From Bacteroidia bacterium (GTDB taxonomy: Bacteria > Bacteroidota > Bacteroidia > Bacteroidales > JAPLDU01): a DNA stretch of 48,224 bases. Shown here piece by piece: positions 1 through 9,813 of this stretch. The notes under the pieces were generated by a model that was not told where the DNA came from, did not search any database, and saw only the letters and a program-made list of their open reading frames with translations. Both the position numbers and the translations under genes were made by a program. The stretch is taken from positions 1,040 to 49,263 of the forward strand of contig JAPLDU010000090.1 of assembly GCA_026391255.1 (NCBI GenBank), in the 5' to 3' direction. Each line of letters starts with the position of its first letter. Position 1 is the first letter of the stretch.

Positions 1-1031
1 CTTACCACGAATTCAGGAATTACCGGGTTTACTTTTCCCGGCATGATTGAACTGCCAACCTGTTTGCCGGGTATCTGCAACTCTTTACCGCCATTCAGGT
101 CTGAGGAAAGCAGGCGAATGTCAGAAACTATTTTTTCGAGGTTAACGGCATGGGCCTTAAGAATTGCATGCACTTCCACAAACGGATCGAGATTGCATGT
201 GGCATCGGTCATATTTTCGCTCCTGGTTACGGGCAGCCCTGTAAGTTGTTGTAACTGCCGTGCAGCTTCCATGATAAAATAACGTGGTACCGCAATCCCT
301 GTACCAATGGCGCTTCCGCCAAGGTTCACCACTTTTATTCTTTCAAAACACCTGGAAACCCTCCACCAGTCGCGGGATAAAGCCTCGCTGTATGTACTGA
401 AGAGCAAGCCAAACGAGGATGGAACGGCCTCCTGCATCTGGGTGTACCCGATACGCAAATGATTCCTGTTATTGTTTTCATGTTCTTCAACTTTAGATCT
501 CAGCTTATTAATACTTTCCTCAAGAACAATAAGCTGTTTCATCACGGCGATTTTCAGCGATGTGGGTATCACATCATTGGTTGACTGAAACACATTGGCA
601 TGTTCGATAGGGTCGATGAGTGAGTAATTTCCGGGCTGGCTGCCTGATTTCAGCAGGGAAGCATTTGCAATTATCTCATTTACATTCATGTTGATACTCG
701 TGCCGGCTCCGCCCTGAATGGCCGGAACGATGAAATGACTGAAATAATCACCATTTGCCACCTCTTCTGCGCTTTTGATCAACAACTCAATGATATTATC
801 CGGAATGAATGAAATTGAAAGTGACTTTTCATCAAATTTCTCAAGGGCTGATTTTTTAAAACTCTGATAGGTGAGGTAACAGGCAAGTTTGGTAAGTCCC
901 AATGCCTTGTACCATTCAATATGAAAAGGAGTATTGTCGGGAAAATTCTCTCTGGCCCTGAGTGAATGAATTCCATACAGGGCATTGGTTTCAATTGTTT
1001 TTTCACCGATAAAATCTTGTTCAGTCCGCAT
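1..1031 (-). CDS. aspA: Aspartate ammonia-lyase (aspartase), 3' end beyond window
   Basis: This frame is open from an ATG at 1031 to the window edge, giving about 343 of the family's usual ~470 residues; the C-terminus is missing because the window ends. It belongs to the aspartase/fumarase superfamily, which removes ammonia from L-aspartate to give fumarate. The family signature GSSIMPGKVNP is visible near the truncated end and carries the mobile loop with the catalytic serine. The substrate motif QSTNDVIPT and the N-terminal LYGIHSLRARENF resemble aspartase more than class II fumarase, which usually reads WGAQTQRS there. It lies 175 bp downstream of an ABC permease on the same strand, behind an inverted repeat, so it probably has its own promoter. 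Argininosuccinate lyase is unlikely. The superfamily is certain, and the aspartase assignment is likely. Confidence 0.88.
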   Translation of the reverse strand, partial: MRTEQDFIGEKTIETNALYGIHSLRARENFPDNTPFHIEWYKALGLTKLACYLTYQSFKKSALEKFDEKSLSISFIPDNIIELLIKSAEEVANGDYFSHFIVPAIQGGAGTSINMNVNEIIANASLLKSGSQPGNYSLIDPIEHANVFQSTNDVIPTSLKIAVMKQLIVLEESINKLRSKVEEHENNNRNHLRIGYTQMQEAVPSSFGLLFSTYSEALSRDWWRVSRCFERIKVVNLGGSAIGTGIAVPRYFIMEAARQLQQLTGLPVTRSENMTDATCNLDPFVEVHAILKAHAVNLEKIVSDIRLLSSDLNGGKELQIPGKQVGSSIMPGKVNPVIPEFVV

Positions 1032-1079
1032 AAGATCAATTTTGGTACTAATTATCGATTATCTCAGTTACAGGAAATA

Positions 1080-1175
1080 GAACGCTGATAACGCTGATCT
1101 TTATGATTTAATAAGATTTCCCGATAAAATATAATTATCAGTGATTATCATATATATCGGCGTTATCTGAGTTCC
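1080..1175. repeat. Imperfect inverted repeat, AACGCTGAT family
   Basis: The left arm GAACGCTGATAACGCTGAT (from 1080) and right arm ATCGGCGTTATCTGAGTTC (about 1157-1175) are complementary at 16 of 19 positions. Each arm contains a repeated AACGC(T)GAT word. A related unit occurs at 40003-40075 and a half-unit (TTAACGCTGATCTGTTAATC) lies near 9160. It sits between the permease and aspA. Confidence 0.7.
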
Positions 1176-1206
1176 ATGTAAAGTAATAATGCTGCATTGT
1201 TTCAAA

Positions 1207-2454
1207 TCATTCGTACCGTAATGCAATGATGGGGTCGAGGCGGGATGCTTTCAGGGCGGGCAGGTAACCGGATGCAAGTCCTACGAAAAAGCATAACGCA
1301 ACGCCCATGAAGATCCAGAGCCAGGGAATTATAAAACTACTGCCAATGGCCAGTGACACTAGATTCCCGATCAGGATGCCAAGAATAATACCGACAATGC
1401 CGCCAAGCTGACCTATTATTATGGCTTCAAAAAGAAACTGCTGCTTGATGAGTTGGGCTTTAGCGCCAATGGCTTTGCGGGTGCCTATTTCACGGGTACG
1501 TTCAGCAACCGATACAAGCATGATATTCATAAGACCGATGGCTGCTCCGAGAAGCGTGATAATTCCTATGATGGTTGCGGCAATGGTCACATATTTAATG
1601 TTCTCAATCAGCATATTGGCCAGGCTGTCACTCTTTACCATGTTGAAATCACTTTCATCTCCCACTTTAAGGTTACGTATAACCCTGAATACACCTTCCG
1701 CTTCGCTTACGGCGATGTCGAGCAACTTGCTGTCGTAAGGCATGATATTTAATGAAAAGCTCATGTCAGGCCGGGCATAATACTGTCTTACATTCGTCAC
1801 TGGCAGGAAGCAGATTTTATCACTGTTCATACCAAATGAACTTCCTTTTTCTTTCAGCACTCCGATTACTTTGTATTTTCCGCTGCCGATACTGATGATC
1901 TTATCAAGCGGGTCTTCATTATGTTTAAAGATATTTTTTGCCAGTTCACTTCCGATAACAACCACATCCCGGTTCATTTCAATATCCTGGCCAGAAAAAT
2001 TCCTGCCCTTCCCTATTTCATATCCGGCAGTGGCCAGGTAGTTTTCATCAGTTCCCAGAACGAAAATATTGGGATTGGTCTTTTCCGATCCGAACTTTAC
2101 GGTTGCTATGCCGGTTGCGTAGGTGGAAATGGCTACTACAGCCGGGAAATTAAACTCTTTCCGGAACCTTTCGGCCTGGTAATAAGATATGTAGGCAAAA
2201 TTTTTTGTCCTGTGATGTTCGTCGCCAATCTGTATATGCATTCCCCTGCTTTCAATAGAAAAAGTATTGGCTCCCATATTTGCAAAATTATTGCTGATGG
2301 AATTCTTGATCGAATCAATGGCTGTAAGTATCCCGACTAATGCAGTGATCCCGATTGCAATGATGAGTATGGTAAGTATAGTACGTAACAGGTTTGAACG
2401 TATTGAACTAAAGGCAATGCGGACGTTCTCACCAAACAGGTTGATAATTCTCAT
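1207..2454 (-). CDS. MacB-type ABC transporter permease (FtsX family)
   Basis: This 415-residue protein has the MacB layout. An N-terminal transmembrane helix (about residues 20-45, [20 protein letters not shown]) is followed by a periplasmic MacB_PCD domain of about 220 residues. Three C-terminal helices form the FtsX domain, with the conserved segment [17 protein letters not shown] that contacts the ATPase, and the protein ends in the typical ALRYE. Such permeases work with an ATPase and an HlyD-type adaptor to export lipoproteins, peptides or drugs across the envelope. Neither partner is next to it, which leaves it an orphan in this window. It is divergent from aconitase across a 196-bp gap. 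The substrate cannot be told from sequence. Confidence 0.9.
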   Translation of the reverse strand: MRIINLFGENVRIAFSSIRSNLLRTILTILIIAIGITALVGILTAIDSIKNSISNNFANMGANTFSIESRGMHIQIGDEHHRTKNFAYISYYQAERFRKEFNFPAVVAISTYATGIATVKFGSEKTNPNIFVLGTDENYLATAGYEIGKGRNFSGQDIEMNRDVVVIGSELAKNIFKHNEDPLDKIISIGSGKYKVIGVLKEKGSSFGMNSDKICFLPVTNVRQYYARPDMSFSLNIMPYDSKLLDIAVSEAEGVFRVIRNLKVGDESDFNMVKSDSLANMLIENIKYVTIAATIIGIITLLGAAIGLMNIMLVSVAERTREIGTRKAIGAKAQLIKQQFLFEAIIIGQLGGIVGIILGILIGNLVSLAIGSSFIIPWLWIFMGVALCFFVGLASGYLPALKASRLDPIIALRYE

Positions 2455-2650
2455 TTTCCGATAATTAGTGTTTATCCCAGAACGGGTTATTTAAGGGATT
2501 AATTTCAGCAAATGTCCGGAAAATTTTGAGAAACACAAATCGGTAAATTCTCATATCCGGAAAAAATCCGGACTGACGAACAAACCGGCATTATTGTTGT
2601 TGATTTCTTATTAATTAGTCCGCATTTGTTAAACCTGAAAATTATCTGTT
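2455..2650. promoter_or_regulatory. Divergent promoter region with three TCCGGA palindromes
   Basis: This gap separates the divergent permease and aconitase genes. The six-base palindrome TCCGGA occurs three times (2515-2520, 2557-2562, 2568-2573), the last two only 5 bases apart and each of the first two followed by AAAA. Spaced copies between divergent genes could be an operator, but no regulator is identified. No good TAnnTTTG box is visible on either strand. Confidence 0.4.
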
Positions 2651-4915
2651 ATGACTTTTGATATTGACATCATCAGGAAAGTATACTCCCATATGCCAGT
2701 AAGGGTTGAGGCAGCAAAGAAACTTACCGGCATGCCTCTTACTCTTGCCGAAAAAATATTGTATTCACATTTGTTTAATGGACTACCCGCCCGGATCTTT
2801 GATCGTGGAAGCAGTTACGTCGATTTTCAGCCTGACCGGGTGGCCATGCAGGATGCTACGGCACAAATGGCATTGCTGCAATTCATGCATGCAGGAAAGT
2901 CAAAAGTTTCAGTTCCCTCGACTGTTCATTGCGACCACCTGATACAGGCCAGGCATGGGGCAAATGATGACCTTCATACTGCCGGGGTTACCAATAAGGA
3001 AGTATACGATTTTCTTGAATCTGTTTCTAATAAATATGGCATAGGATTCTGGAAGCCCGGCGCCGGGATCATTCACCAGGTGATACTCGAGAATTATGCA
3101 TTTCCCGGTGGAATGATGATAGGTACCGATTCGCATACCCCGAATGCCGGCGGACTTGGTATGATTGCCATTGGCGTAGGCGGAGCCGATGCTGTGGATG
3201 TAATGGCCGGTATGCCCTGGGAACTGAAATTTCCAAAACTCATCGGTGTGAAATTGACCGGGAAACTGAGCGGTTGGACATCAGCGAAAGATATAATCCT
3301 GAAAGTGGCCGGTATTCTTACTGTAAAGGGTGGTACAGGCGCTATCCTCGAATATTTTGGCGAAGGAGCCACAAGCCTTTCATGTACGGGGAAAGGAACA
3401 ATCTGTAACATGGGCGCAGAAATAGGAGCGACCACCTCCTTATTTGGATATGACAAAAAAATGGCTGATTACCTTCGAACCACCGGACGTGCTGATGTTG
3501 CGGAAGAAGCCGACCTGATTGCCGGCTGCCTGACCGGCGATGCTGAAGTCTATACAAACCCTGAAAAATATTTCGACCAGGTAATTGAAATAAACTTGTC
3601 AGAACTGGAACCTCATATCAACGGACCTTTTACCCCCGACCTGGCATGGCCTTTGTCAGAATTTGCACGGGCTGTGAGGGATAATAAATACCCGGCTAAA
3701 TTAGAAGTAGGACTTATCGGTTCATGCACCAATTCATCTTACGAAGATATTTCACGGGCTGCTTCGCTGGTAAAACAGGCAATCGGAAAGAATCTGAAGG
3801 CAAAATCGCAGTTTATCATTACCCCGGGTTCAGAGCAGGTCAGGTACACAGTTGAAAGGGATGGCTTTCTTGATATATTTGAAAATATTGGCGGACTGGT
3901 TATGGCCAATGCCTGCGGCCCCTGTATTGGTCAGTGGGCAAGACATGGAATTGAAGGAGATCCGGAAAACTCGATCATTACTTCCTTTAACCGCAATTTT
4001 GCCAGACGTAATGACGGCAACCCGAATACATATGCATTTGTTGCATCGCCTGAGATCGTTACCGCAATGGCGATTGCAGGCAATCTGACTTTTAACCCGA
4101 TGACGGATTTCCTGATTAACGAAAATGGTGAAAAGATCAAATTTGAAGAACCCAGTGGTTTTGAACTTCCTGTTCGCGGGTTTGATGTTAAAGACCGGGG
4201 TTTTGTGCCTCCGGCAGAAGATGGAAGCAAAGTGGATGTGATCGTAGACCCGGCTTCATTACGACTGCAATTGCTTGATCCTTTCAAACCATGGGAAAGA
4301 AAGGATTTGAATGGACTTAAACTCCTTATCAAAGCCAAAGGAAAATGTACTACCGACCATATTTCAATGGCCGGTCCCTGGCTCAAATACCGTGGACACC
4401 TCGATAATATTTCAGACAATCTGCTGATCGGTGCGGTGAATTTCTTTAATGAAAAAACAAACTCGGTAAAGAACCTTTTGACAGGTAAGTATGGCGAAGT
4501 GCCTGCAACGGCAAGAAGTTACAAGGCAGCCGGTTCTGGTTCGGTGGTGGTGGGCGATGAAAATTACGGAGAAGGCTCTTCACGTGAACATGCGGCCATG
4601 GAGCCGCGTAACCTGGGCATCAGGGCCGTGCTGGTACGCTCGTTTGCACGCATACACGAAACCAATCTTAAAAAACAGGGTCTGTTGGCGCTGACTTTTG
4701 CTGATAAAGCTGATTATGATAAAATCCGGGAAGACGATACCATTGACATCCTGGGTCTCACCGAATTTAAGGAAGGCAGGCCATTTCGGATCGTCCTGCA
4801 TCATAATGACGGCAGTGTGGATGAGTTTCCGGCAAACCATACCTATAATGAAAACCAGTTCGAATGGTTTAAGGCCGGCTCGGCTCTCAACCTGATCAGG
4901 TTAAAGGGACAATAA
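2651..4915 (+). CDS. acn: Aconitate hydratase (mitochondrial type)
   Basis: This 754-residue TCA-cycle enzyme isomerises citrate to isocitrate through cis-aconitate with a [4Fe-4S] cluster. The three cluster cysteines are visible: Cys359 in GSCTNSS, and Cys422 and Cys425 in [10 protein letters not shown]. These are one residue off the mature mammalian mitochondrial numbering, so the architecture matches that enzyme closely. [13 protein letters not shown] near residue 158 is the substrate-binding loop, and the C-terminal swivel domain has [23 protein letters not shown]-type residues (about 634-655) including the catalytic serine loop. Length is normal and nothing is missing. It is monocistronic as far as the window shows, with a convergent gene 34 bp downstream. 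Confidence 0.97.
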   Translation: MTFDIDIIRKVYSHMPVRVEAAKKLTGMPLTLAEKILYSHLFNGLPARIFDRGSSYVDFQPDRVAMQDATAQMALLQFMHAGKSKVSVPSTVHCDHLIQARHGANDDLHTAGVTNKEVYDFLESVSNKYGIGFWKPGAGIIHQVILENYAFPGGMMIGTDSHTPNAGGLGMIAIGVGGADAVDVMAGMPWELKFPKLIGVKLTGKLSGWTSAKDIILKVAGILTVKGGTGAILEYFGEGATSLSCTGKGTICNMGAEIGATTSLFGYDKKMADYLRTTGRADVAEEADLIAGCLTGDAEVYTNPEKYFDQVIEINLSELEPHINGPFTPDLAWPLSEFARAVRDNKYPAKLEVGLIGSCTNSSYEDISRAASLVKQAIGKNLKAKSQFIITPGSEQVRYTVERDGFLDIFENIGGLVMANACGPCIGQWARHGIEGDPENSIITSFNRNFARRNDGNPNTYAFVASPEIVTAMAIAGNLTFNPMTDFLINENGEKIKFEEPSGFELPVRGFDVKDRGFVPPAEDGSKVDVIVDPASLRLQLLDPFKPWERKDLNGLKLLIKAKGKCTTDHISMAGPWLKYRGHLDNISDNLLIGAVNFFNEKTNSVKNLLTGKYGEVPATARSYKAAGSGSVVVGDENYGEGSSREHAAMEPRNLGIRAVLVRSFARIHETNLKKQGLLALTFADKADYDKIREDDTIDILGLTEFKEGRPFRIVLHHNDGSVDEFPANHTYNENQFEWFKAGSALNLIRLKGQ

Positions 4916-4949
4916 GCTTCTGTTATTTCCGGGGAAAATTATTTCTCAA

Positions 4950-7226
4950 TCAATTTAAGATCACCAGTTTACTAATCCTGCTTGCTTTTCCTGTAACCAA
5001 CCGGCAAAAATATACTCCGTTAAGAAGCTTATGGCTGTTGAAGCTGATATTGTAACTCCCGGCAGTCTGTCGTCCATCTGCCAGGTCTGCGACTTCTTTC
5101 CCGTTGGAATCGTATATAGTCAGGGAAACATGATCATTTTCAGGCAGGGAATAAGTGATCATGGTTTTGTCACCGGCCGGATTCGGGTAGCAATAAATTT
5201 TCAAATCCTCATTCTTCGTTACATCACCTATCCCTGCAGCATGACTGGTAAAGCTTAAACCATCGATCCACATTTCAAAGCCATAATCCCATACATCTGA
5301 AGTGACTTCCACGTAATTAATTTCAGAAAGGTCCGGATTACCGGAGGAAGTACGAACCCAGTCACTGTTACCTGCAAGGGGAATTGCATATTTTACCCAT
5401 TGCCCCCCGATGCAGGAGTTCATTACACAAGGCGTATATGTGCTTGTTGCGTAACAATCATTCATATATTGGTAGTAACCATAGCCGGTGCAACTATAAC
5501 TGCCTATCCTGAAAAAATTTTCCTGGAAACCATATGGATTGTTGGGATTATTGATGATTGTCCTGCACCATACAAACATTGTGTCGTTTTCGGAAAGATT
5601 CCACTTTGGAATGATTTGATACGGTGAATCGTAGTGAACAGTCACGTCGTAGCCGCTTTGTGAAAGAATATGCAATGATTCTGCACCTGTTACTTTTATC
5701 GTTGAATCCCAGTTCATGGATGTAGGTCGGTGATCTTCCACAAACAGGAAATCATCCCAAATGGCAGGGTTTTCTATAAGGTCTGAAGGAGGTTGGTTCT
5801 GGTATTCAAATATATCAGGAATCAGAGTACATGGAATCCAGTTGACCACACCGCAAGCAGTTGCATCATTGTGATCGTAGATTTTGCAGTCAACAAAAGC
5901 GCTGTCTCCCTCGAATGTATTTCCGGTTGCCTCGATCAGGTTGTTTGACGTGTTTTGTATGTAAAAACCTCTGCCACTAAGAAAATCATTATTTGTAATA
6001 CTATCGCTGTGGCATGAACCGGTCAGATAGACAGTTGTATTATTTGAAACAAACTGGTTATTGCTAACAGTCATATTTTCCGTGGCCTGGTTGTAAATGG
6101 CAATTTTGTTGGCAGTAAATGAGTTGTTTTCAATGATGTAGTCGTGAGACTGGAAATTAGTATAACCTGAAATTGGACTGCCTTCCCATAGCTTGATGGC
6201 ATTGCTGTTTCCTTCAAAAGTATTGTTGGTGATCGCGTTGTTAAATCCACGATCAATGGCAATGCCACCGCCAAAATCATCCGCCGGTCCGTAATTATAG
6301 GCAATATAATTGCTGTCGACAACCGAATTGAAACTATAACCCAGCCAGAATCCAAACCAGCTGTTATTTGCTAAATTATGTTTGTAGATGTTTCCCTTGG
6401 CAAATGTGGCTTCGAAGGCATTATGCGGGGAGTACGAACAGTCATTATAAGCAAAGTAATTGTTATTGGGAATGGTATCATATTGATATTGTCCCAGGAA
6501 AACACCGTCCCCTGAATAAGTAAAATCGTTGTGTTCCACTTTGTTTTCATTGCTGACGATCATCAGGATAGCAGCTGCGTCGCTTGGATCCGTCTGGGGC
6601 CGGTTAATGTGTGCCGATACATTATCGTGAATTGAGCAACTGTCGGTCCAGAACATCCTGATTCCGTAAGAGGTGTTCCAGGAAAACAAATTGTTATGAA
6701 TATCGATATGTTTGCAATGATACAGGGCAACCCCGTCATTCTGGACATTCATTGTGTCGTTGTAAATCTGAACACTGTCACAATTGGCAAGATAAACCCC
6801 GCCTCCCAGTGAAGCTGTTGAGTCGGCCCACACATCACAGGTTCCGCTGGAATCCGTTTTATTGCCAAAAAAATTGCATCCGTTTATGTTGATGTTTTTT
6901 GAATTCGTAACTTTTACCGCATAATGAAAATTCTTTCCGGCTTTAAAGTTTTTAATGATCACATTTCTCGAATTGAAAATCTTAATGAGATAGCCGGTTG
7001 CACTGATACCGTCTGCCATCACACTGTCGCCATCAATCACCACATTCTGCCGGTTTATGATACGTATCATCCCTTCCAGACCCGTGTCCGGTGAAGCATA
7101 AGAACCACCAAGTATCTTGATATGACTGTATGAACCAATCTCCATGTCATCTGACAACGGCATATAAGTCTGGGAATAAGATGACAGCACGCAAGCCATG
7201 AATATCACAACAATCAGGTTTTTCAT
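4950..7226 (-). CDS. Secreted parallel beta-helix protein with T9SS type-A sorting domain
   Basis: This 758-residue protein has a signal peptide (MKNLIVVIFMACVLSSYSQ). From about residue 45 to 460 it carries many short N-rich repeats (NNVIDGD, NNYFAYND, NNSFTANK), the pattern of right-handed parallel beta-helix/NosD-like pectate-lyase folds. Residues of about 490-660 form a separate beta-rich module (DDFLFVEDHRP to WIDGLSFTSH) that resembles a carbohydrate-binding or jelly-roll domain. The last about 80 residues are a type IX secretion tail, with IYCYPNPAGDKTMITY and a final GVYFCRLVTG...KLVILN. It is probably anchored at the cell surface or released, with a likely polysaccharide ligand or substrate. 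No catalytic residues can be assigned, so lyase activity is unproven. Confidence 0.85.
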   Translation of the reverse strand: MKNLIVVIFMACVLSSYSQTYMPLSDDMEIGSYSHIKILGGSYASPDTGLEGMIRIINRQNVVIDGDSVMADGISATGYLIKIFNSRNVIIKNFKAGKNFHYAVKVTNSKNININGCNFFGNKTDSSGTCDVWADSTASLGGGVYLANCDSVQIYNDTMNVQNDGVALYHCKHIDIHNNLFSWNTSYGIRMFWTDSCSIHDNVSAHINRPQTDPSDAAAILMIVSNENKVEHNDFTYSGDGVFLGQYQYDTIPNNNYFAYNDCSYSPHNAFEATFAKGNIYKHNLANNSWFGFWLGYSFNSVVDSNYIAYNYGPADDFGGGIAIDRGFNNAITNNTFEGNSNAIKLWEGSPISGYTNFQSHDYIIENNSFTANKIAIYNQATENMTVSNNQFVSNNTTVYLTGSCHSDSITNNDFLSGRGFYIQNTSNNLIEATGNTFEGDSAFVDCKIYDHNDATACGVVNWIPCTLIPDIFEYQNQPPSDLIENPAIWDDFLFVEDHRPTSMNWDSTIKVTGAESLHILSQSGYDVTVHYDSPYQIIPKWNLSENDTMFVWCRTIINNPNNPYGFQENFFRIGSYSCTGYGYYQYMNDCYATSTYTPCVMNSCIGGQWVKYAIPLAGNSDWVRTSSGNPDLSEINYVEVTSDVWDYGFEMWIDGLSFTSHAAGIGDVTKNEDLKIYCYPNPAGDKTMITYSLPENDHVSLTIYDSNGKEVADLADGRQTAGSYNISFNSHKLLNGVYFCRLVTGKASRISKLVILN

Positions 7227-7490
7227 ATCCGCAGATTTTGATTTAACATGAGAATTTAACTGTAATTATATAAAAAATCCAGGTACTTTTTTCTGAAATT
7301 CAATAGAAATAAGTTGAAATACATAGAAATACAATAGAAATAAATAGAAACTCAGATGATATTTTTACATCGTCTGTCATTATGTTTTGAATTCAGAATA
7401 TTGATTACTCACAACTAATTTTTATTTTTTAAGGTGTTCTTGAAATCCATCTCTAAGTTAATGATTTTAAATTTAGAAGTTATCATAACA
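7227..7490. repeat. AT-rich gap with AATAGAAATA short-period repeats
   Basis: Positions about 7299-7352 contain repeated words such as AATAGAAATA and ACATAGAAATAC at 9-11 base spacing. The rest is AT-rich and holds no convincing gene. It belongs to the general class of short-period intergenic repeats in this window, but here no inverted partner arm is evident. Confidence 0.5.
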
Positions 7491-7940
7491 TTAGAGGATT
7501 TTCAATGTTTTCAGAAGCTGTTCTTTTTGTTCAGGTGTAAGCAAAGTCAAGCTGACATTGGGGTATTTGGCAATGCCTCTTTTTGTTTTTTCAAAGAGTA
7601 CCAGATTTTCCCTTAATCCGAAGGCAGATTTTTCAATCGTGTATTTTACCAGTGATTCTTTTGGTATCTCAATGGATTTCTGACTAAGAACCATAGGTAT
7701 AAAATTGAAATACCGCAGAATGTACTTGTTACTTTCATCACTGAAGTAAATATAATTATAATCTTTTACAAAGAACCAGATATAAAAAGCAACGATAAGC
7801 GCAATTATAGAGAATATCAGAGCTGTTCCTCTGATATAATCAGTTAACAGGTACACGCCAAAAAATGCAAGAGTCAGAACCCAGGTAAGCATGAACCTGA
7901 ACTTTACCTTGACAACACTGCTTTTTGTATCTATTACCAT
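7491..7940 (-). CDS. Small membrane protein, two helices and a cytosolic PH-like domain
   Basis: The 149-residue product begins at ATG 7940. Two hydrophobic segments (about residues 12-31 and 37-58) form a helical hairpin. The remainder is a soluble domain of beta-strands and one C-terminal helix (SLTLLTPEQKEQLLKTLKIL), the shape of bacterial PH-like domains attached to membrane hairpins. I do not recognise a named family. It ends 18 bp before nothing further on its strand and starts 18 bp downstream of the proline dehydrogenase stop, so the two may be cotranscribed. Confidence 0.7.
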   Translation of the reverse strand: MVIDTKSSVVKVKFRFMLTWVLTLAFFGVYLLTDYIRGTALIFSIIALIVAFYIWFFVKDYNYIYFSDESNKYILRYFNFIPMVLSQKSIEIPKESLVKYTIEKSAFGLRENLVLFEKTKRGIAKYPNVSLTLLTPEQKEQLLKTLKIL

Positions 7941-7958
7941 GGCATCAAATTTTATATT

Positions 7959-9128
7959 TTAGATTAGACCTTTTCGTCTTTTCATTTCTGTTTTTATCAG
8001 GCTCAGCTCACGGCCCGTTTGTCCTGCCACCGAAGTGTTTTCTTCCATCCTCCTGATAAGATATGGAAGCACTTGTATTATTGGTCCGTACGGAAGGTAT
8101 TTGGCAATCAGGTATCCTTCCTCTGCCAGGTTAAAAGTAATATGGTCGCTCATACCATAAAGCTGCGAGAAAAAGCATCTTGTATCATTTTTGGCGATGC
8201 CATGTTTTTGCATGAGTTCTGCCAGCCAGGCCGCGCTCTTTTCGTTATGGGTTCCGTTAAAAATGTATATCCGGTCAATATGTTCCATAGAGTATTCCAG
8301 CGCCAGGTCATAATCCCTGTCGGTCAATTCCTTTGTTTCATGAATGGGAGAGGAGTAACCCATTTTGATTGCCCTGGCGCGTTCACGTTCCATGTATGCG
8401 CCCCGTACGAATTTCACTCCAAGATAATAATCTCCTTCTTTAGCTTTCCTGTATGATTCCTTCAGGAAGTCCAGCCTGTCCTTCCGGTACATCTGCATGG
8501 TATTATAAACAATGGCTCTTTCGTGGTTATATTTTTCCATCATCCCGGTGACAACATCGTCAAAAAAGCTCTGGTAACGGCAATCTTCGGCATCTATCAG
8601 GATTGGAACTCCCAGGTTGTAAGCAGTTTCGCATAATTTACCGACACGTTTCCTGAAATTGTCCGCTTCTTCCTGTTCTGAATCTGAAAGTTCCTGTCCG
8701 GCTGCAATCTTTTCCAATACGGTTGTGATGATAAAAGCGGTGGGTTTAAATACTGCAAACGGAACAGATGGCTCTTTTGCTGCATTGACCACCGTTCTTA
8801 ATGTTTCGTCAAGTGAAAGCTGAATTTCTTCGGTATTTTCCTTTCCTTCCACTGAATAATCTAAAATGGCCATGACCCCGAATTTATCCAGCATCCTGAT
8901 AGTTTTCAGGCAATCATCAATGCTTTCACCGCCCGCAAAATGGCGGTAAACAGTGGGTTTTACGATCCATCCCACGGGTATGCCGGTTTTTATCAGGAGA
9001 TTGATCAATGATTTTCCAACCATTACTAAAGCTGGATTCGATATAGCCCTGAACATAAGGTAAGCCTTACGCAGATCCGGATCAGTCCTATTCCTGAAAG
9101 CAATTTCCGTATTGAGGAATGACAGCAT
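7959..9128 (-). CDS. putA: Proline dehydrogenase
   Basis: This FAD-dependent enzyme oxidises L-proline to pyrroline-5-carboxylate. It is the monofunctional Bacteroidota type, without the P5C dehydrogenase half of PutA. The visible motifs are VKFVRGAYMERERARA near residue 240, which forms part of the barrel and flavin site, and YLPYGPIIQVLPYLIRRMEENTS near residue 345, whose RR pair binds the proline carboxylate. A TTG at 9146 would add six residues, but the ATG at 9128 is preferred because a Bacteroidota -7 box (TAGTTTTG on the minus strand, 9144-9151) overlaps that TTG. The 389-residue length is normal. Confidence 0.93.
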   Translation of the reverse strand: MLSFLNTEIAFRNRTDPDLRKAYLMFRAISNPALVMVGKSLINLLIKTGIPVGWIVKPTVYRHFAGGESIDDCLKTIRMLDKFGVMAILDYSVEGKENTEEIQLSLDETLRTVVNAAKEPSVPFAVFKPTAFIITTVLEKIAAGQELSDSEQEEADNFRKRVGKLCETAYNLGVPILIDAEDCRYQSFFDDVVTGMMEKYNHERAIVYNTMQMYRKDRLDFLKESYRKAKEGDYYLGVKFVRGAYMERERARAIKMGYSSPIHETKELTDRDYDLALEYSMEHIDRIYIFNGTHNEKSAAWLAELMQKHGIAKNDTRCFFSQLYGMSDHITFNLAEEGYLIAKYLPYGPIIQVLPYLIRRMEENTSVAGQTGRELSLIKTEMKRRKGLI

Positions 9129-9143
9129 TGATTCAATTTTTTT

Positions 9144-9151
9144 CAAAACTA
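9144..9151 (-). promoter_or_regulatory. Candidate -7 box for proline dehydrogenase
   Basis: On the minus strand these bases read TAGTTTTG, a full match to the Bacteroidota -7 consensus TAnnTTTG, 16 bases upstream of the ATG at 9128. No matching -33 TTTG is seen at normal spacing. Confidence 0.4.
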
Positions 9152-9212
9152 ATGAAAAATTAACGCTGATCTGTTAATCACCGGACATTTTTTCTATTTC
9201 CCTGAAAATTTC

Positions 9213-9220
9213 TACTTTCG
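9213..9220 (+). promoter_or_regulatory. Candidate -7 box for the DUF4834 gene
   Basis: TACTTTCG matches TAnnTTTG at seven of eight positions and lies 25 bases before the ATG at 9245. Confidence 0.35.
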
Positions 9221-9244
9221 CTTCGTAAAAAAAGTAAAAACCAA

Positions 9245-9502
9245 ATGGCATTTTTGAAATTTATTCTCATCCTGCTGATCATTTACTATGTTTTCAAGCT
9301 GATGGCCATTTACCTCTTTCCGTATTTATTGAAAAGATTTGTTAACCGTATGAGCGGAAATTTCCGGGATCCTCAGCAGCACCAATATGAATCAGGATCA
9401 AAAAAAGAAGGGGAGGTCACTATTGATATTACACCTGATAAGAAGACATCCGATGATCATGATAATATTGGTGAATACGTCGATTACGAGGAGGTGAAAT
9501 GA
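9245..9502 (+). CDS. DUF4834 family small membrane protein
   Basis: The 85-residue protein has one N-terminal transmembrane segment (MAFLKFILILLIIYYVFKLM) and runs on to YLFPYLLKRFVNRM, followed by a charged cytosolic tail with DHDNIGEYVDYEEVK at the end. This pattern fits DUF4834, a Bacteroidota-restricted family of about 90 residues with no known function. Its stop codon is followed at once by the 43-bp tandem repeat that starts at 9505. YfhO follows 300 bp downstream. Confidence 0.8.
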   Translation: MAFLKFILILLIIYYVFKLMAIYLFPYLLKRFVNRMSGNFRDPQQHQYESGSKKEGEVTIDITPDKKTSDDHDNIGEYVDYEEVK

Positions 9503-9504
9503 AT

Positions 9505-9700
9505 AATTTGAAAATTTGAAAATGTACCAATTTGAAAATGGGAAAATGTGCCAATCTGAAAATGGGAAACCAATTTGAAAATTTGAAAATGTGCCAATCT
9601 GAAAATGGGAAACCAATTTGAAAATTTGAAAATGTACCAATTTGAAAATGGGAAACCAATTTGAAAATTTGAAAATGTGCCAATTTGAAAATGAGAAAAC
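9505..9700. repeat. Tandem repeat, 43-bp unit rich in TTTGAAAAT
   Basis: About four copies of a 43-bp unit (AATTTGAAAATTTGAAAATG, then a variable TGCCAATCTG or TACCAATTTG, then AAAATGGGAAACC) stand head to tail. The first copy has an extra 24 bases that duplicate its second half. Within the unit the word TTTGAAAAT itself repeats. Opposite-orientation relatives built from TTCAAATCT or TTTTCAAAT lie at 9780-9808 and 13252-13290. Both strands are stop-free in places and encode only low-complexity peptide, which I do not consider a gene. Confidence 0.9.
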
Positions 9701-9779
9701 CAATAGATTCTACATAAATAAAAAAGTTAATGCATGAAAAAACAGATAAAATGTTAACAGAGAAGAAATTGCAGATAAT

Positions 9780-9808
9780 TTTCAAATCTTCAAATCTTCA
9801 AATCTTTG
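9780..9808. repeat. TTCAAATC triplet repeat in front of YfhO
   Basis: TTCAAATC occurs three times here at 9-base spacing, in the opposite sense to the 9505-9700 array, so the two can pair across about 80 bases. The last word creates AATCTTTG (9801-9808), seven of eight bases of the TAnnTTTG promoter box, five bases before the chosen YfhO start. Confidence 0.6.
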
Positions 9809-9813
9809 TACAT

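Noticed and set aside
3094-3456. Long antisense open frames inside aconitase and other genes.
   Set aside because: They mirror strongly conserved genes on the other strand and have no motif, signal peptide or promoter of their own.
4950-7226. NosD copper-site maturation protein.
   Set aside because: The beta-helix repeats are NosD-like, but no nos genes are present and the T9SS tail points to a surface protein.
9505-9700. CRISPR array.
   Set aside because: The 43-bp units are adjacent and lack unique spacers, and no cas gene is present.
9398-9785. Overlapping minus-strand open frames with repeated FKLVHFQIFKLVSHFQIG-like residues.
   Set aside because: They are only translations of the 43-bp tandem repeat; the peptide has no independent support.
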